Assembly: GCA_020847615.1 (NCBI GenBank) | Contig: JADLBR010000036.1 | Location: 1-56,188 of the forward strand | DNA length: 56,188 bases | Source of the DNA: Verrucomicrobiia bacterium | GTDB lineage: Bacteria; Verrucomicrobiota; Verrucomicrobiia; JADLBR01 | Direction of reading: 5' to 3' | In this document: piece by piece, positions 8,677-16,912 of the stretch | Layout: each line of letters begins with the position of its first letter | Position numbering within the stretch: position 1 is the first letter of the stretch | Program-made: the position numbers and the translations under genes | The notes under the pieces: generated by a model | Databases searched by the model: none | Told to the model about the DNA's origin: nothing | The model's input: the letters and a program-made list of their open reading frames with translations, nothing else

Positions 8677-8698
8677 GACAATCATCCTTGGGGTTGTC
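8677..8698. promoter_or_regulatory. Candidate operator dyad between fucosidase 1 and the AraC regulator
   Basis: An imperfect dyad, GACAATC, 8 nt, GGTTGTC (6 of 7 positions complementary), lies in the 97-bp divergent gap, 32 nt upstream of the GTG of the regulator. Placement suits a regulator site; only one copy is seen. Confidence 0.3.
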
Positions 8699-8729
8699 AG
8701 ACGCGTCTATATCTGATTAGGTACTTCTT

Positions 8730-9602
8730 GTGTCTGTTTCGACATTGAGGAAACGGAACCGCGGGGCCTACGGGACCCCGTTCTCCGGCGTGGGCCTGGA
8801 GTTCTATCCCCTGGGGATCGCGCCGGATCACTCGGGCGTCGTGCTGCACGAGGTGGGATTCCTGCCGCGCAACGACTGGTGGGTCTTCCCGAACGTCTTC
8901 AGCCCCTTCTGGAGGCTGTACTACAATTTTCGGTCCGGGCACCGGGTGATCTTCCCGGATCGTGAGGTGGCGATCACGCCGAGGCACATCATGCTCATCC
9001 CGGAGCGTTGCCTGTTCCACTGCGAGGGTCGGGTCGCCGTGCCCAACCTATGGCTGGCGTTTAGCGTGTCGCGGCGACTCGCCACCGGCGTGCGGGTGCC
9101 GGTGCTCCTCAAGCCGGGCCCGACCGAGATGTGCCTCCTGCGCGCCACCGCGGGCCTGATCGACCGCCGCCACCCGCACCGTGACGGCGCCTACTTCGCC
9201 GGCCTGGCCCTGCTCCACCTGATCCTCGCCCGGCCGGAGATCCGCTGGGCCGGGGGCATCATCCCGGATGGCGTCCGCCGCGCGCTGCGCCACATCGAGA
9301 CCGAATGCGGGTCCCGGCTTGGGATCTCGGCCCTGGCGCAGGAGGCCGGCATGAGCGTGCGCGGCTTCACCGCCGCCTTCCGGCGCGCCTGCGGGAAATC
9401 CCCGGCCCGATTCATCACCGAGATCCGCGTCCGCGAGGCCGCCCACCTGCTCCTGGAGACGGCGGAATCCATCGACGTCATCGCCGAGCGCACCGGTTTC
9501 CCCAACCGCCACCACTTCAGCCGCGTCTTCAAGGCCACCACGGGCGAACCCCCCGCCCTATTCCGACAGCGGCACGGCGAGGGCGGGCTCGGCAGGAAAT
9601 GA
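8730..9602 (+). CDS. AraC-family transcriptional regulator
   Basis: A 290-residue DNA-binding protein and the only recognised regulator in the window. It starts with GTG at 8730; no strong ribosome-binding site is seen. Residues 20-170 resemble a cupin-like sensor domain (LYYNFRSGHRVIF, ITPRHIMLIPE). Residues 180-282 hold the two helix-turn-helix motifs: LGISALAQEAGMSVRGF, FRRACGKSPARFI and the second signature SIDVIAERTGFPNRHHFSRVFK. It is transcribed divergently from fucosidase 1 and the GH141-like gene, which it probably controls in response to a sugar. A cloverleaf repeat follows 10 nt after its stop codon. Confidence 0.92.
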   Translation: MSVSTLRKRNRGAYGTPFSGVGLEFYPLGIAPDHSGVVLHEVGFLPRNDWWVFPNVFSPFWRLYYNFRSGHRVIFPDREVAITPRHIMLIPERCLFHCEGRVAVPNLWLAFSVSRRLATGVRVPVLLKPGPTEMCLLRATAGLIDRRHPHRDGAYFAGLALLHLILARPEIRWAGGIIPDGVRRALRHIETECGSRLGISALAQEAGMSVRGFTAAFRRACGKSPARFITEIRVREAAHLLLETAESIDVIAERTGFPNRHHFSRVFKATTGEPPALFRQRHGEGGLGRK

Positions 9603-9611
9603 CCGATGTCC

Positions 9612-9668
9612 GTAGCCGAGCCGGTAACGGCTTGGCCGGGCGGGCCAAGCGCTGGCGCGTTCGGCTAC
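9612..9668. repeat. Cloverleaf repeat, copy with lengthened arms
   Basis: The closing stem GTAGCCGA/TCGGCTAC (9612-9619, 9661-9668) encloses three hairpins: GCCG/CGGC with loop GTAA, TTGGCC/GGCCAA with a 5-nt loop, and GCGC/GCGC. Two of the arms are longer than in other copies yet remain fully paired. It lies between the convergent ends of the AraC and oxidoreductase genes. Confidence 0.8.
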
Positions 9669-9693
9669 TTGGATCCTGATCCTGGCATCGGCC

Positions 9694-11046
9694 TCACACC
9701 TTGTCCGGTATCTCGTAGCCCTTGCGGTACTCGGGCCGGATCATGGCGTTGGCCTTGTCGTTATCGAAGCGGCCGGTGGCGGCGTCGTAGCGCATGGCGG
9801 TATTGCCGAGGCGGTGGGCGATGTTCCCCATGTGGGCGATGACGTTGCTCGCGTGCGCGATCGAGATGTCGGCATTGGGCTGCTTCCGGCTCTTGAGGCA
9901 GTCGAGAAAATTCTTGTAGTGCTCGAAGTCCCCGGCCTCGCCGAGCATCTTCTCGACGATCCGCGAGCCCGATTCCTCGACGACGAAGCCGCCGCCGTGG
10001 CGCCCGACGATCATCAGCCGCTCGGAGCCATAGATCTCGACGCGCGTGGAATTCTGCTTCCAGTCGGGCACCAGGGTCTTGCGCCGCAGCGCGTCGCTGC
10101 TCTTGACCATGTATTTCGGGTATCCCGACAGCTCGAAGGTCATCACGAAGGAATCGAACTCCCAGTTCGCGACCTGCACGTCGGGCACCTCGGAGTCGTC
10201 GCCGCGGTGCACGAAGCGACCGCCGACCGACCGCACGCTCTTGGGCAGGCCGGGGTCGCCCATGAGCATGAGCGCGAGGTCGGTCTGGTGGATGCCGTCG
10301 TCGCACATGTCCCCGCCGCAGAAATCCCAGTACTGGTGCCATCCCCCGTGGAACGGGATCTGCTCGTGGAACGGGCGGAAGGGAGCCGGCCCCAGCCACT
10401 TGTCCCAATCGAATCCCTCGGGCTGTTCCCCGGGGTCGCCCAGCTTGAAGGCGTTGCCCGATTTCAAGTTGAACACCTTCACGAGCCCGATCTTGCCGAG
10501 TTTTCCGCTGCGGAGGTACTCGCGCGCGGCGAGGTTATATTCCTTGGATCGGTTCTGGGTGCCGACCTGCACGATCCGGTTGTACTTCTTCGCGGCCTCG
10601 ACCATCTTGCCGCTCTCCCAGATGTTGTGGGAGTGGGGCTTCTCGACATAGACGTCCTTGCCCGCCTGGCAGGCCATGACGGTCAACGGCGCGTGCCACC
10701 TGTCGGGGGTCGCGATGATCACGGCATCGACATCTTTGGCGTCGAGAACCTTCCGGAAATCCTTCTCCAGCCGCGGTTGCGCGGGCTGCACCTCGGAGAT
10801 GAACTTCCAGCACTGCTCCAGGCGCTGATCGCTGAGGTCGCAGAGGGCGGCGCAGTTGGCCTTTCCCTCCTCGACCATCACGCGGATGATGAAGCGCCCG
10901 CGACCGCCACATCCGATCAGGGCGACGTTGGGGCGCTCGTTGGGCGACTGCGCGCGCGCCGCGGGACGGATCAGGCCACCGAACGCTGTGAGCGCGGCGG
11001 CCTTGGAAGAGTGTTTGAGGAAGGTGCGTCGGGAGACGGTGTCCAT
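9694..11046 (-). CDS. Gfo/Idh/MocA-family oxidoreductase, Tat-exported
   Basis: An NAD(P)-dependent sugar oxidoreductase-type protein. The ATG at 11046 gives MDTVSRRTFLKHSSKAAALT, a classic twin-arginine leader, so the folded, cofactor-loaded protein should be exported; the ATG at 11073 adds only 9 residues. The Rossmann motif is VALIGCGGRGRF, and YVEKPHSHN carries the conserved EKP lysine. The C-terminal part (GGDMCDDGIHQTDLALMLMG) matches the large 'secreted GFO_IDH_MocA' group common in PVC bacteria. These proteins are often found beside glycosidases and may act on freed sugars; the substrate is unknown. No glycosidase overlaps it directly. A 355-bp gap separates it from the sulfatase gene upstream on the minus strand. 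Confidence 0.92.
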   Translation of the reverse strand: MDTVSRRTFLKHSSKAAALTAFGGLIRPAARAQSPNERPNVALIGCGGRGRFIIRVMVEEGKANCAALCDLSDQRLEQCWKFISEVQPAQPRLEKDFRKVLDAKDVDAVIIATPDRWHAPLTVMACQAGKDVYVEKPHSHNIWESGKMVEAAKKYNRIVQVGTQNRSKEYNLAAREYLRSGKLGKIGLVKVFNLKSGNAFKLGDPGEQPEGFDWDKWLGPAPFRPFHEQIPFHGGWHQYWDFCGGDMCDDGIHQTDLALMLMGDPGLPKSVRSVGGRFVHRGDDSEVPDVQVANWEFDSFVMTFELSGYPKYMVKSSDALRRKTLVPDWKQNSTRVEIYGSERLMIVGRHGGGFVVEESGSRIVEKMLGEAGDFEHYKNFLDCLKSRKQPNADISIAHASNVIAHMGNIAHRLGNTAMRYDAATGRFDNDKANAMIRPEYRKGYEIPDKV

Positions 11047-11381
11047 GGGTTTGCTTCTTTCGGTTGCGATCACGCCGATGACTCTTTGAGGCTATGCGAC
11101 CCGGCCCCGCGATTCAAGCGTGGGCATGAAAGATCTGGATATTCGCGGCGAACCCGGGCCTCCCGCAAGGCGGACACTCCTGTCCACCGCGTGGGCGGGG
11201 TGCTTCTGATGGGTCGCGGAGTGCCTGAAGGCACCACGACGAACATCTCCGCGGTTCTCGGCTCGCGGCGCCTCATTCACGCGGCATCCGCACAACCAAC
11301 TCTTCCCGGGCGGCTTGCGGCGCGCCGTGACTTGGCCGTCGCACGGGCCGCTCATCCACCGGAGGCGGGTGGGCGCGCGGT
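11047..11381. other. Intergenic region without a recognised gene
   Basis: I see no credible gene. There are two small hairpins: GGACA/TGTCC (11172-11185, loop CTCC) and GTGCCT/AGGCAC (11221-11234, loop GA). Open frames cross the region on both strands but are uninformative in this high-GC DNA. Its right end runs into the hairpin repeat at 11382. It should hold the promoter of the oxidoreductase gene; no clear -35/-10 pair was found. Confidence 0.6.
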
Positions 11382-11401
11382 CCCATCTGTCACCAGATGG
11401 G
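11382..11401. repeat. 8-bp hairpin repeat (CCCATCTG family), copy 1
   Basis: A perfect stem CCCATCTG/CAGATGGG with loop TCAC, which reads GTGA (a GNRA tetraloop) on the minus strand. It is followed on the plus strand by CTACG; the complement of this CTA is the TAG stop codon of the sulfatase gene. Other copies are at 19602 and 20789. Confidence 0.85.
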
Positions 11402-12901
11402 CTACGGTTTTGTCTTCTTTCCCTTCTTCTTAGGCCCCAGCTCAAAGGGTCGACTCGGGTCCATGCGTTCGAGGTCCTCCGCGCTGGGCCCGCCGCCAAA
11501 CTGCTTCCAAAAGATCTCTTTGAATGGATTGATCTTCGGGCCGGTGGCGCCCTCGTTGACCATCATCGGCCTGACCTCGGCCCACCACGCATCGAAGGCG
11601 TCGGCCATGTCCTTGACCACATCGGGGTGCTGCGCCGCGACATCGGTCCGTTCGCCGGGATCGGCCGCGACATCAAACAGCTCCCACTTGGGTTCGCGCG
11701 CGCCGGCGTCCGAGACAAGGTGCCAGCGGGGACGGCGCACCGAACAGGTCTTGTACTTCCACTCGCCGGGATCGGTCCCTCTCGGCCACCTCCCGAGGTG
11801 GGTGACCAGCGTGCGCTCGGGCCAGGGCGCCGACGGGTCCTTCAACAGCGGCAGGAGGCTGCGCCCCTCGATCTGGCGCCGGACCTCATCGTCTAACTTG
11901 GCGCCGACGATCTCGGCGATGGTGGGGAAGAAGTCGATGTGCGCGGCCAGCGCGGGCCGATCCCCCGGCTCAAGGGTTCCCGGCCAGCGCCAGAATGACG
12001 AGGCGCGCGTGCCGCCGAGCCACGCGGTGCCTTTGTTGCCGCGCATCCCCGCGTTGTAGACCTTGACCCCGGCGGTCCCGCCATTGTCATTCATGAAGAT
12101 GACCAGTGTTTCCTTCGCGATGCCCCACTCCTCCAGCCCAGCCAACAGGCGCCCTATGTTCTCGTCGATGTTGTGAATCATGCCAAAGAAGTTGGCCACC
12201 TGATCATCGGGGACTTTGCCGGCGAAGAGCGCGGCGTCCTCGGGGCGCGCGGTGTAGGGGCCGTGCGGGGCGTTGGTCGGGATGTAGGCGAAGAATCTCT
12301 TCCCGGCCTTGACCTGCGCCCCGATCCATTCCATGGCCCGAGCGTAAAACACGTCGGTGCAAAAGCCCCGCGTCTTGACGAAGGCGTCATTGTGCAATAT
12401 CGCCGGGTCGAAATAGGTGTTGCCAGGCGCGTCGCCGCAGGATCCGGGGTAGGTCTGGCCGATGCCGCCGCCCCCGTGGATGAACATCTCATCGAAGCCT
12501 CGCCGGTTGGGTCGGTACTCGGCCTCGTCGCCGAGATGCCATTTCCCGAAGATGCCCGTCGCGTAGCCAACGGACTTCAGGACCTGCGCGAGGGTGATCG
12601 CGCCCGGGGCCAATCGCTCGCGCTCGAGGATCGTGTGCGTGATGCCATTCTTGAACTCGTGGCGGCCCGTCAGCAGCGCGCTCCGCGTCGGGGCGCACGT
12701 GGGGCTGACGTGAAAATCCGTGAGCCGGACGCCCTCCCGGCGAATGCGGTCGAGGTTCGGGGTCTTCAGGATCGGGTTCCCGTGCGCCGAGACATCGCCA
12801 TAGCCCTGGTCGTCGGTGAGCAGGAAGATGATATTCGGCGGCGCGGCGGCGGCCGATAGCGCGCAGGAAAGCGCGAAGACGGCGGCGATACACGTTCTCA
12901 T
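11402..12901 (-). CDS. Secreted sulfatase (Cys-type arylsulfatase)
   Basis: Expected to hydrolyse sulfate esters on polysaccharide sugars outside the cytoplasm. The ATG at 12901 is preceded by a perfect AAGGAGGT at about the right distance, which decides the start over the in-frame ATG at 12925. A signal peptide (MRTCIAAVFALSCALSAAAA) comes first. The metal-binding LLTDDQGYGD follows, then C69-A-P-T-R, the formylglycine motif, in SPTCAPTRSALLTGR. GKWHLGD and FMNDNGGTAG complete the family signature. The C-terminus is a lysine-rich tail (GPKKKGKKTKP) with no EF-hand. It lies 20 bp after the GH1 gene, probably in one operon. Its TAG stop belongs to the adjacent hairpin repeat. Confidence 0.93.
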   Translation of the reverse strand: MRTCIAAVFALSCALSAAAAPPNIIFLLTDDQGYGDVSAHGNPILKTPNLDRIRREGVRLTDFHVSPTCAPTRSALLTGRHEFKNGITHTILERERLAPGAITLAQVLKSVGYATGIFGKWHLGDEAEYRPNRRGFDEMFIHGGGGIGQTYPGSCGDAPGNTYFDPAILHNDAFVKTRGFCTDVFYARAMEWIGAQVKAGKRFFAYIPTNAPHGPYTARPEDAALFAGKVPDDQVANFFGMIHNIDENIGRLLAGLEEWGIAKETLVIFMNDNGGTAGVKVYNAGMRGNKGTAWLGGTRASSFWRWPGTLEPGDRPALAAHIDFFPTIAEIVGAKLDDEVRRQIEGRSLLPLLKDPSAPWPERTLVTHLGRWPRGTDPGEWKYKTCSVRRPRWHLVSDAGAREPKWELFDVAADPGERTDVAAQHPDVVKDMADAFDAWWAEVRPMMVNEGATGPKINPFKEIFWKQFGGGPSAEDLERMDPSRPFELGPKKKGKKTKP

Positions 12902-12921
12902 GGCTGGACCTCCTTGGGCAG

Positions 12922-14289
12922 TCATACGACCCGGTTACTTCTAATCACATTATGATACCACCGGAAGCTCTGTTTTGGGACACGCGCCCCCGTGGCATAA
13001 TCCACGTAGATCAGGCCGAAGCGACGCGAATAGCCCCACGCCCATTCGAAGTTGTCCATGAGGCTCCAGTGGAAGTAGCCGATCAGGGGAATGCCATCGG
13101 CGACGGCGCGCAGCGCCGAGCGAAGATACGCGCGGCCGTACAGGATGCGGCCGAGGTCGATGATCTCGCCCCCGGGACCGCGCGCGTCCTCGCAGGCGCA
13201 GCCATTCTCGCTGATGAAAACGGGCAGGGCCGGTTTTCTCAGCGCATCTCCGATCAGCCGCGCCCCCCAATAGAGGGCCTCGGGCAGGAGATGCAGCCAC
13301 GGCATGTGCATCCTCGGGTAATTCTCCGGCAGGGGCAGCACCTCGTAGCCGCGAGGGTTGTCGGCGGCGCGGACGTAGTGTCCCGTGTAGACGTTGAAGC
13401 CCAGGGCGTCGAGCGGCTGCGCGATGGTCTGCATGTCGCCCGGCAGGATGTCGGGCGCGTCGGGGCCGAGTTCCTCGAGGGCCCGCGCGCCGTAGCTTCC
13501 CGTCAGGGCGGGGACCAGGATGCATCCATTGAGGTGCTCGCCCACGAAGGCGCGGCGCGCCGCGTCAATGTGCTCCGGCGTCTCGATCACCGGGACGTAG
13601 GCGTCGAAATTATCGACCAGGGAGACGTGACACGGCGCCGGAGACACCGCGCGTATCGCCTGGCATCCGAGCCCGTGCGCGAGGAGGGCGTGATGCACGG
13701 TCTGGAGCAGTTCCTTGCGCGAGGGGAGCACTGTTCCCGGCGCGTGAGGCGGCAACTCGTTGACCCCATAGCCCATGTGCGTGAAGCAGCGGATCTCATT
13801 GATCGTCATCCAGTGCGTGACACGATCCCCCAATCTGCCCACGACCGCGGAGCAGTATTCGGCGAAATCCTTGGCCATCTCGCGGCTCCGCCACGAGCCG
13901 TACCGATCCTCGAGCGCCTGCGGGCTGTCCCAGTGGAAGAGCGTGGCGTGGGGCACGATGCCATGCCGGAGAAGCAGGTCGACCAGCCGGCGATAGAAAT
14001 CCACGCCGCGCTCGTTGACCGCGCCCCGGCCATCGGGCATCACGCGGGGCCAAGAGATCGAGAACCGGTAGTGTCCGATCCCCAGTTCTGCCATGAGCCC
14101 CACATCCTCCTCGAGGCGGTGGTAGTGGTCGCAGGCGATATCCCCGGTATCTCCCCCCATGACCCGCCCCGGAGTTCGGCTGAAGGTGTCCCAGACGCTC
14201 GGCCCTCGACCGTCCTCCGCGGCGGCACCCTCGACCTGATACGCGGCCGTCGCGGCGCCCCACCAGAAGTTCCGCGGAAATGAAGACAT
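12922..14289 (-). CDS. Beta-glucosidase, GH1
   Basis: A 455-residue family 1 glycosidase, expected to remove terminal beta-linked glucose, galactose or similar sugars from oligosaccharides. The start at 14289 (MSSFPRNFWWGAATAAYQVEG) matches the standard GH1 N-terminus; the open frame upstream reads into a cloverleaf repeat and is not coding. The acid/base is E165 in TINEIRCF, where most members have T-x-N-E-P. The nucleophile is E361 in FISENGC. GYFHWSLMDNFEWAWGY closes the active site. There is no signal peptide, so this is one of the few cytoplasmic enzymes here and would act on imported oligosaccharides. It is followed closely by the sulfatase gene. Confidence 0.95.
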   Translation of the reverse strand: MSSFPRNFWWGAATAAYQVEGAAAEDGRGPSVWDTFSRTPGRVMGGDTGDIACDHYHRLEEDVGLMAELGIGHYRFSISWPRVMPDGRGAVNERGVDFYRRLVDLLLRHGIVPHATLFHWDSPQALEDRYGSWRSREMAKDFAEYCSAVVGRLGDRVTHWMTINEIRCFTHMGYGVNELPPHAPGTVLPSRKELLQTVHHALLAHGLGCQAIRAVSPAPCHVSLVDNFDAYVPVIETPEHIDAARRAFVGEHLNGCILVPALTGSYGARALEELGPDAPDILPGDMQTIAQPLDALGFNVYTGHYVRAADNPRGYEVLPLPENYPRMHMPWLHLLPEALYWGARLIGDALRKPALPVFISENGCACEDARGPGGEIIDLGRILYGRAYLRSALRAVADGIPLIGYFHWSLMDNFEWAWGYSRRFGLIYVDYATGARVPKQSFRWYHNVIRSNRVV

Positions 14290-14319
14290 CGTTGCCTCAG
14301 GCAATGACGCAGGACTGCA

Positions 14320-14365
14320 GCCGAAGCCGCAAGGCCCCGGCGGCCAAACGCGCACGTGCTCGGCG
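14320..14365. repeat. Cloverleaf repeat, partly degenerate copy
   Basis: The closing stem GCCGA/TCGGC remains. The first arm GCC/GGC has the GNRA loop GCAA (14326-14335), the second (CCCGG, CGG, CCAAA) is mostly lost, and the third is altered. It lies in the gap between fucosidase 2 and the GH1 gene. A tail resembling the 'CTGAxxCGAAAATT' motif follows at about 14369-14384 on the minus strand. Confidence 0.65.
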
Positions 14366-14417
14366 GCGGAAATTCTCAGCGCTGCTCAGGCGGGACATGT
14401 ACTGTCACCGGCGACAT

Positions 14418-15656
14418 TCACTCGGCGGGTGCGGCCGCCTTGTCCTTCTTGCCCTTCGGTTTCTCGGGCGGGGTCTCGGGTGGGGCGACGGGCGCCGGCC
14501 ATCCCTGTGCCCGGATCCGTTTCCCCACCTCGGCGAGGGTCCTGACATCCACGGGATGGATCGAGCCGTCGGGCAGCGGGCCGGTGTTCATGAGGAGATT
14601 GCAGTTCTGCCAGGATGCCTGCGCGAGACGGAGCAGGGTCTCGTCGGCGTCGAGATGCTTGTCGTCGTCGTCCTGCTTGTATCCCCACACGTGGGGCTGG
14701 AGCGTGTCGCAGATCTCGTTGTGCTTGACCCTGTTCGACTCCCACGCGTCGTGCGCGATCTTGGCCTTCTCGTCGCCATATTGCTTCCGGACGCGGTCGG
14801 CGAGGGATTGGCCACGGCGCTCCGGGGCGCCGAAGTCCTCCGTGCCGTTGGCGCCCTGCTTGAAGCAGATGAGGGTCTGCGGCTGGAGCTTCCGCATCAT
14901 CGCGTAGGTCTCGGCGATGGGGAAGAGGTCCGGCCGCGCGTAGTAGCCCATGATGGGATCGAACCAGATGCCGGCCAGCGGGCCATAGTTCGTCAGCAGC
15001 TCCTTCAACTGACCGTGGACGAAATCGATGTAATGGCGAAAGTCCTCGTCCTTCCGCCAGAGGTAGCGCGGTTCCGGCTGCTTGTAATCGGGTCGCGCAA
15101 TGGGGTTGAATTCGCGCGGGTAGAAATACGGGTGGCGCCAATCCAGCGCGTAGGAGTAGTAGAGGAATAGCCCGAGTGATTTCTTGCGGCACTGCTCGGC
15201 GAGTTCGGCGACGAGGTCGCGTTTCGCCGGGCTCTGGGCACTCGTGTAATCGGAGTGTTTCGAGTCGAACAGGCAGAAGCTGTCGTGGTGGCGCGCGGTG
15301 ATATTCACGTAGCGCATGCCCGCGCCCGCGGCCATGTCCGTGATCCGGTCCGCGTCGAACTTGTCGGGCCGGAACTGTCCCTTGAGCCTCTCGTACTCCC
15401 CGACCGGGATCGCCTCGCGGTACATGACCCATTCCCCGCGGCCGAGGATCGAATACAGCCCGTAGTGCATGAACAGCCCGAACCTCGCCTCCTTGAACCA
15501 CGCCAGGGCCGCGGCGTGGGGATCCTTCGCGTACAACGAGGCGTGGTCCTTGAGGTACGACGGGACACCCGCGGCATTCGCGGGCTTCGCGCAGCGCGTC
15601 AAAGCGGCGGCGGCAGCGCCGCTGCCCAGGGTGGTGAGGAAGGTGCGTCGATTCAT
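14418..15656 (-). CDS. Alpha-L-fucosidase, GH29 (fucosidase 2), Tat-type leader
   Basis: The ATG at 15656 gives MNRRTFLTTLGSGAAAAALT, a twin-arginine leader with TAGGAGA upstream; the longer frame from 15716 is unlikely. GH29 signatures are WFKEARFGLFMHYGLYS, ITARHHDSFCLFDS with the normal HHD, SPAKRDLVAEL and PLAGIWFDPIMG (D233 likely nucleophile). LLMNTGPLPDGSIHPVD is near the end. The last 35 residues are a Pro/Lys-rich tail (PPETPPEKPKGKKDKAAAPAE), similar in style to the tail of the sulfatase at 11402. It shares the catalytic-domain-only layout of fucosidase 1 but is clearly a separate paralogue. It lies upstream of the GH1 gene on the same strand across a 128-bp gap that carries a cloverleaf repeat. 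Confidence 0.9.
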   Translation of the reverse strand: MNRRTFLTTLGSGAAAAALTRCAKPANAAGVPSYLKDHASLYAKDPHAAALAWFKEARFGLFMHYGLYSILGRGEWVMYREAIPVGEYERLKGQFRPDKFDADRITDMAAGAGMRYVNITARHHDSFCLFDSKHSDYTSAQSPAKRDLVAELAEQCRKKSLGLFLYYSYALDWRHPYFYPREFNPIARPDYKQPEPRYLWRKDEDFRHYIDFVHGQLKELLTNYGPLAGIWFDPIMGYYARPDLFPIAETYAMMRKLQPQTLICFKQGANGTEDFGAPERRGQSLADRVRKQYGDEKAKIAHDAWESNRVKHNEICDTLQPHVWGYKQDDDDKHLDADETLLRLAQASWQNCNLLMNTGPLPDGSIHPVDVRTLAEVGKRIRAQGWPAPVAPPETPPEKPKGKKDKAAAPAE

Positions 15657-15778
15657 GGCGTTGGGTCTCCTAGGGTTTCTGTCATCAGGGTAGGCTCGAA
15701 ATCCACGATGGGGCAAGCCCGGTGGAAGGCCGCGCGGGGACGCACCACTTTGGGATCGTGCGCGGAAAAGGAATCAAA

Positions 15779-15823
15779 CATGGCTCTTAGTCATCTTGTC
15801 GTGAGACAAACAAAATGCCATGG
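15779..15823. repeat. Palindromic unit 1 (CATGGC...GCCATG)
   Basis: The outer stem CATGGC/GCCATG encloses an inner hairpin TTGTC/GACAA with loop GTGA (15796-15809). It is related to the unit at 16413-16470; both share 'TTGTCGTGAG' and a CCATG-x-CT-x-xCCCC end. Confidence 0.6.
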
Positions 15824-15854
15824 CTAGCCCCATTGCTCGGCCGCCGGGTTGGGG

Positions 15855-15900
15855 CCGGTCGCCCCGAAGGCTAAAGCGCTGCCCGCATCGGGGCGACCGG
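15855..15900. repeat. 13-bp perfect inverted repeat
   Basis: CCGGTCGCCCCGA (15855-15867) and its exact complement (15888-15900) are separated by 20 nt. It could form a strong stem-loop. No T-run is present on either side. Confidence 0.8.
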
Positions 15901-16412
15901 GTCCAAAATGTCCTTAAACACCGCCCCTCACGGCGAGGTGTCCTTAAACACGGCGCACCTCGGCGCTACCTCCGTCATACGGGGAATGAACCGAAGGCGC
16001 TCAGCCACAGCGCCGTCTCCAAGAATGGGCATTTCCGGCCAAACGGACATCGGGTGTCCTTCAATACAAGGTTCGGTCAATTGAGACGCTGGGGCAACGG
16101 AGGACTGCGGAGCGCTAATCTGCGCTGATCGACGCTGATTTGAACCAAGACCTGGAGCATCGGGACCAGAAGAAACCAAAACAACGAGGCCGATTGGCGA
16201 AGATTAGCGAAGATCAGCGTTCCCAAACAAGAACCCACAGAATGAGAACCAAGAATCAGATCCGTTCGCTTCCTGCCCGCCGCACGGGGATCAGGGAGAC
16301 CGAACCACACGTTGGGGTGAACGCTCTTCCGCTGGCGCTCCAGAGCGGCATTCACCGTGAGCGTTGATCACACAGGAATCTCTCACGGAGACGCGCAGAT
16401 CGAGTCGGGAGA

Positions 16413-16470
16413 GGGGTCATGGCTTTTTCCCATTTTGTCGTGAGGATCACAACATACCATGACTGACCCC
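16413..16470. repeat. Palindromic unit 2 (GGGGTCA...TGACCCC)
   Basis: The outer stem GGGGTCA/TGACCCC encloses an inner stem TGTCGTGA/TCACAACA (7 of 8 paired, loop GGA). It resembles unit 1 at 15779 and looks like a small non-autonomous insertion. Confidence 0.6.
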
Positions 16471-16491
16471 TTTGCTGTGACCCCTTTGCTG
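16464..16491 (+). repeat. 14-bp perfect tandem duplication
   Basis: TGACCCCTTTGCTG occurs twice back to back at the right edge of palindromic unit 2. It may be a footprint of insertion or excision. Confidence 0.85.
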
Positions 16492-16750
16492 CGTCAAGCA
16501 GCCGGCGCATCGTCAGATTCGATACCGGATACGAATCCGGTTCTGCCGCCCTGCCGAACGGACCCGGCCCCTCCGCCCTCCGGGGAACTGCCAGCCCCGT
16601 ATGACCCGGTACCAGCATGCGAAAACCGCAGCAGACGGACCACCTGAGGTCGAGCGCGCGGGTCGGACCACGCGTTTGTCGAAGTGGCAAAGCGTTGAGG
16701 CGGTGGGAATCGGTATTTTGGGACTCAGCAGCCTGCTGAAGAACGCCATC

Positions 16751-16810
16751 GGACGCCGAGGCCGGCGTCCCTCCCTGGTTGCGTCGGGAGGGCCCGCGGC
16801 CTCGCGGGCC
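16751..16810. repeat. Inverted pair of covarying 8-bp hairpins
   Basis: Hairpin GGACGCCG/CGGCGTCC (loop AGGC, 16751-16770) faces hairpin GGCCCGCG/CGCGGGCC (loop GCCT, 16791-16810). The second read backwards also has loop AGGC, and both are then followed by CTCCC. The two stems differ at three paired positions and every change is compensated. It lies about 100 bp 3' of the sulfatase gene at 16913. Confidence 0.75.
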
Positions 16811-16912
16811 GGGTCGGTATTGGTCAGGGATGGGTTATTTAACGGGCTGTTAGGGGCGATTCTCGGGCCAGATTTTCGCCGCTAAATGAGTCTCGTTGGG
16901 CAGGCCATTGCC

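Larger units (their letters stand above)
15657..16912. other. 1.26-kb gene-free, repeat-filled gap
   Basis: No credible gene was found; the open frames here are short, mutually overlapping and unlike known proteins. The region holds a 13-bp perfect inverted repeat (15855-15900), two related palindromic units (15779-15823 and 16413-16470) and a 14-bp tandem repeat (16464-16491). Two copies of TGTCCTTAAACAC lie near 15917 and 15947. A covarying hairpin pair (16751-16810) sits downstream of the sulfatase at 16913. Part of 16080-16400 is less GC-rich than the rest of the window. It reads like a graveyard of small mobile elements. Confidence 0.7.

Noticed and set aside
9814-11433. A 539-codon open frame on the plus strand
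   Set aside because: It is antisense to the oxidoreductase gene, has no recognisable domain, and long antisense frames are expected in this GC-rich, codon-biased DNA.
15909-15955. The repeated TGTCCTTAAACAC units as a CRISPR array
   Set aside because: There are only two close copies with very short, unequal spacing and no cas genes nearby.
16513-16885. Short frames in the 15.7-16.9 kb gap as small genes
   Set aside because: They overlap on both strands, lack ribosome-binding sites and family motifs, and run through hairpin repeats.
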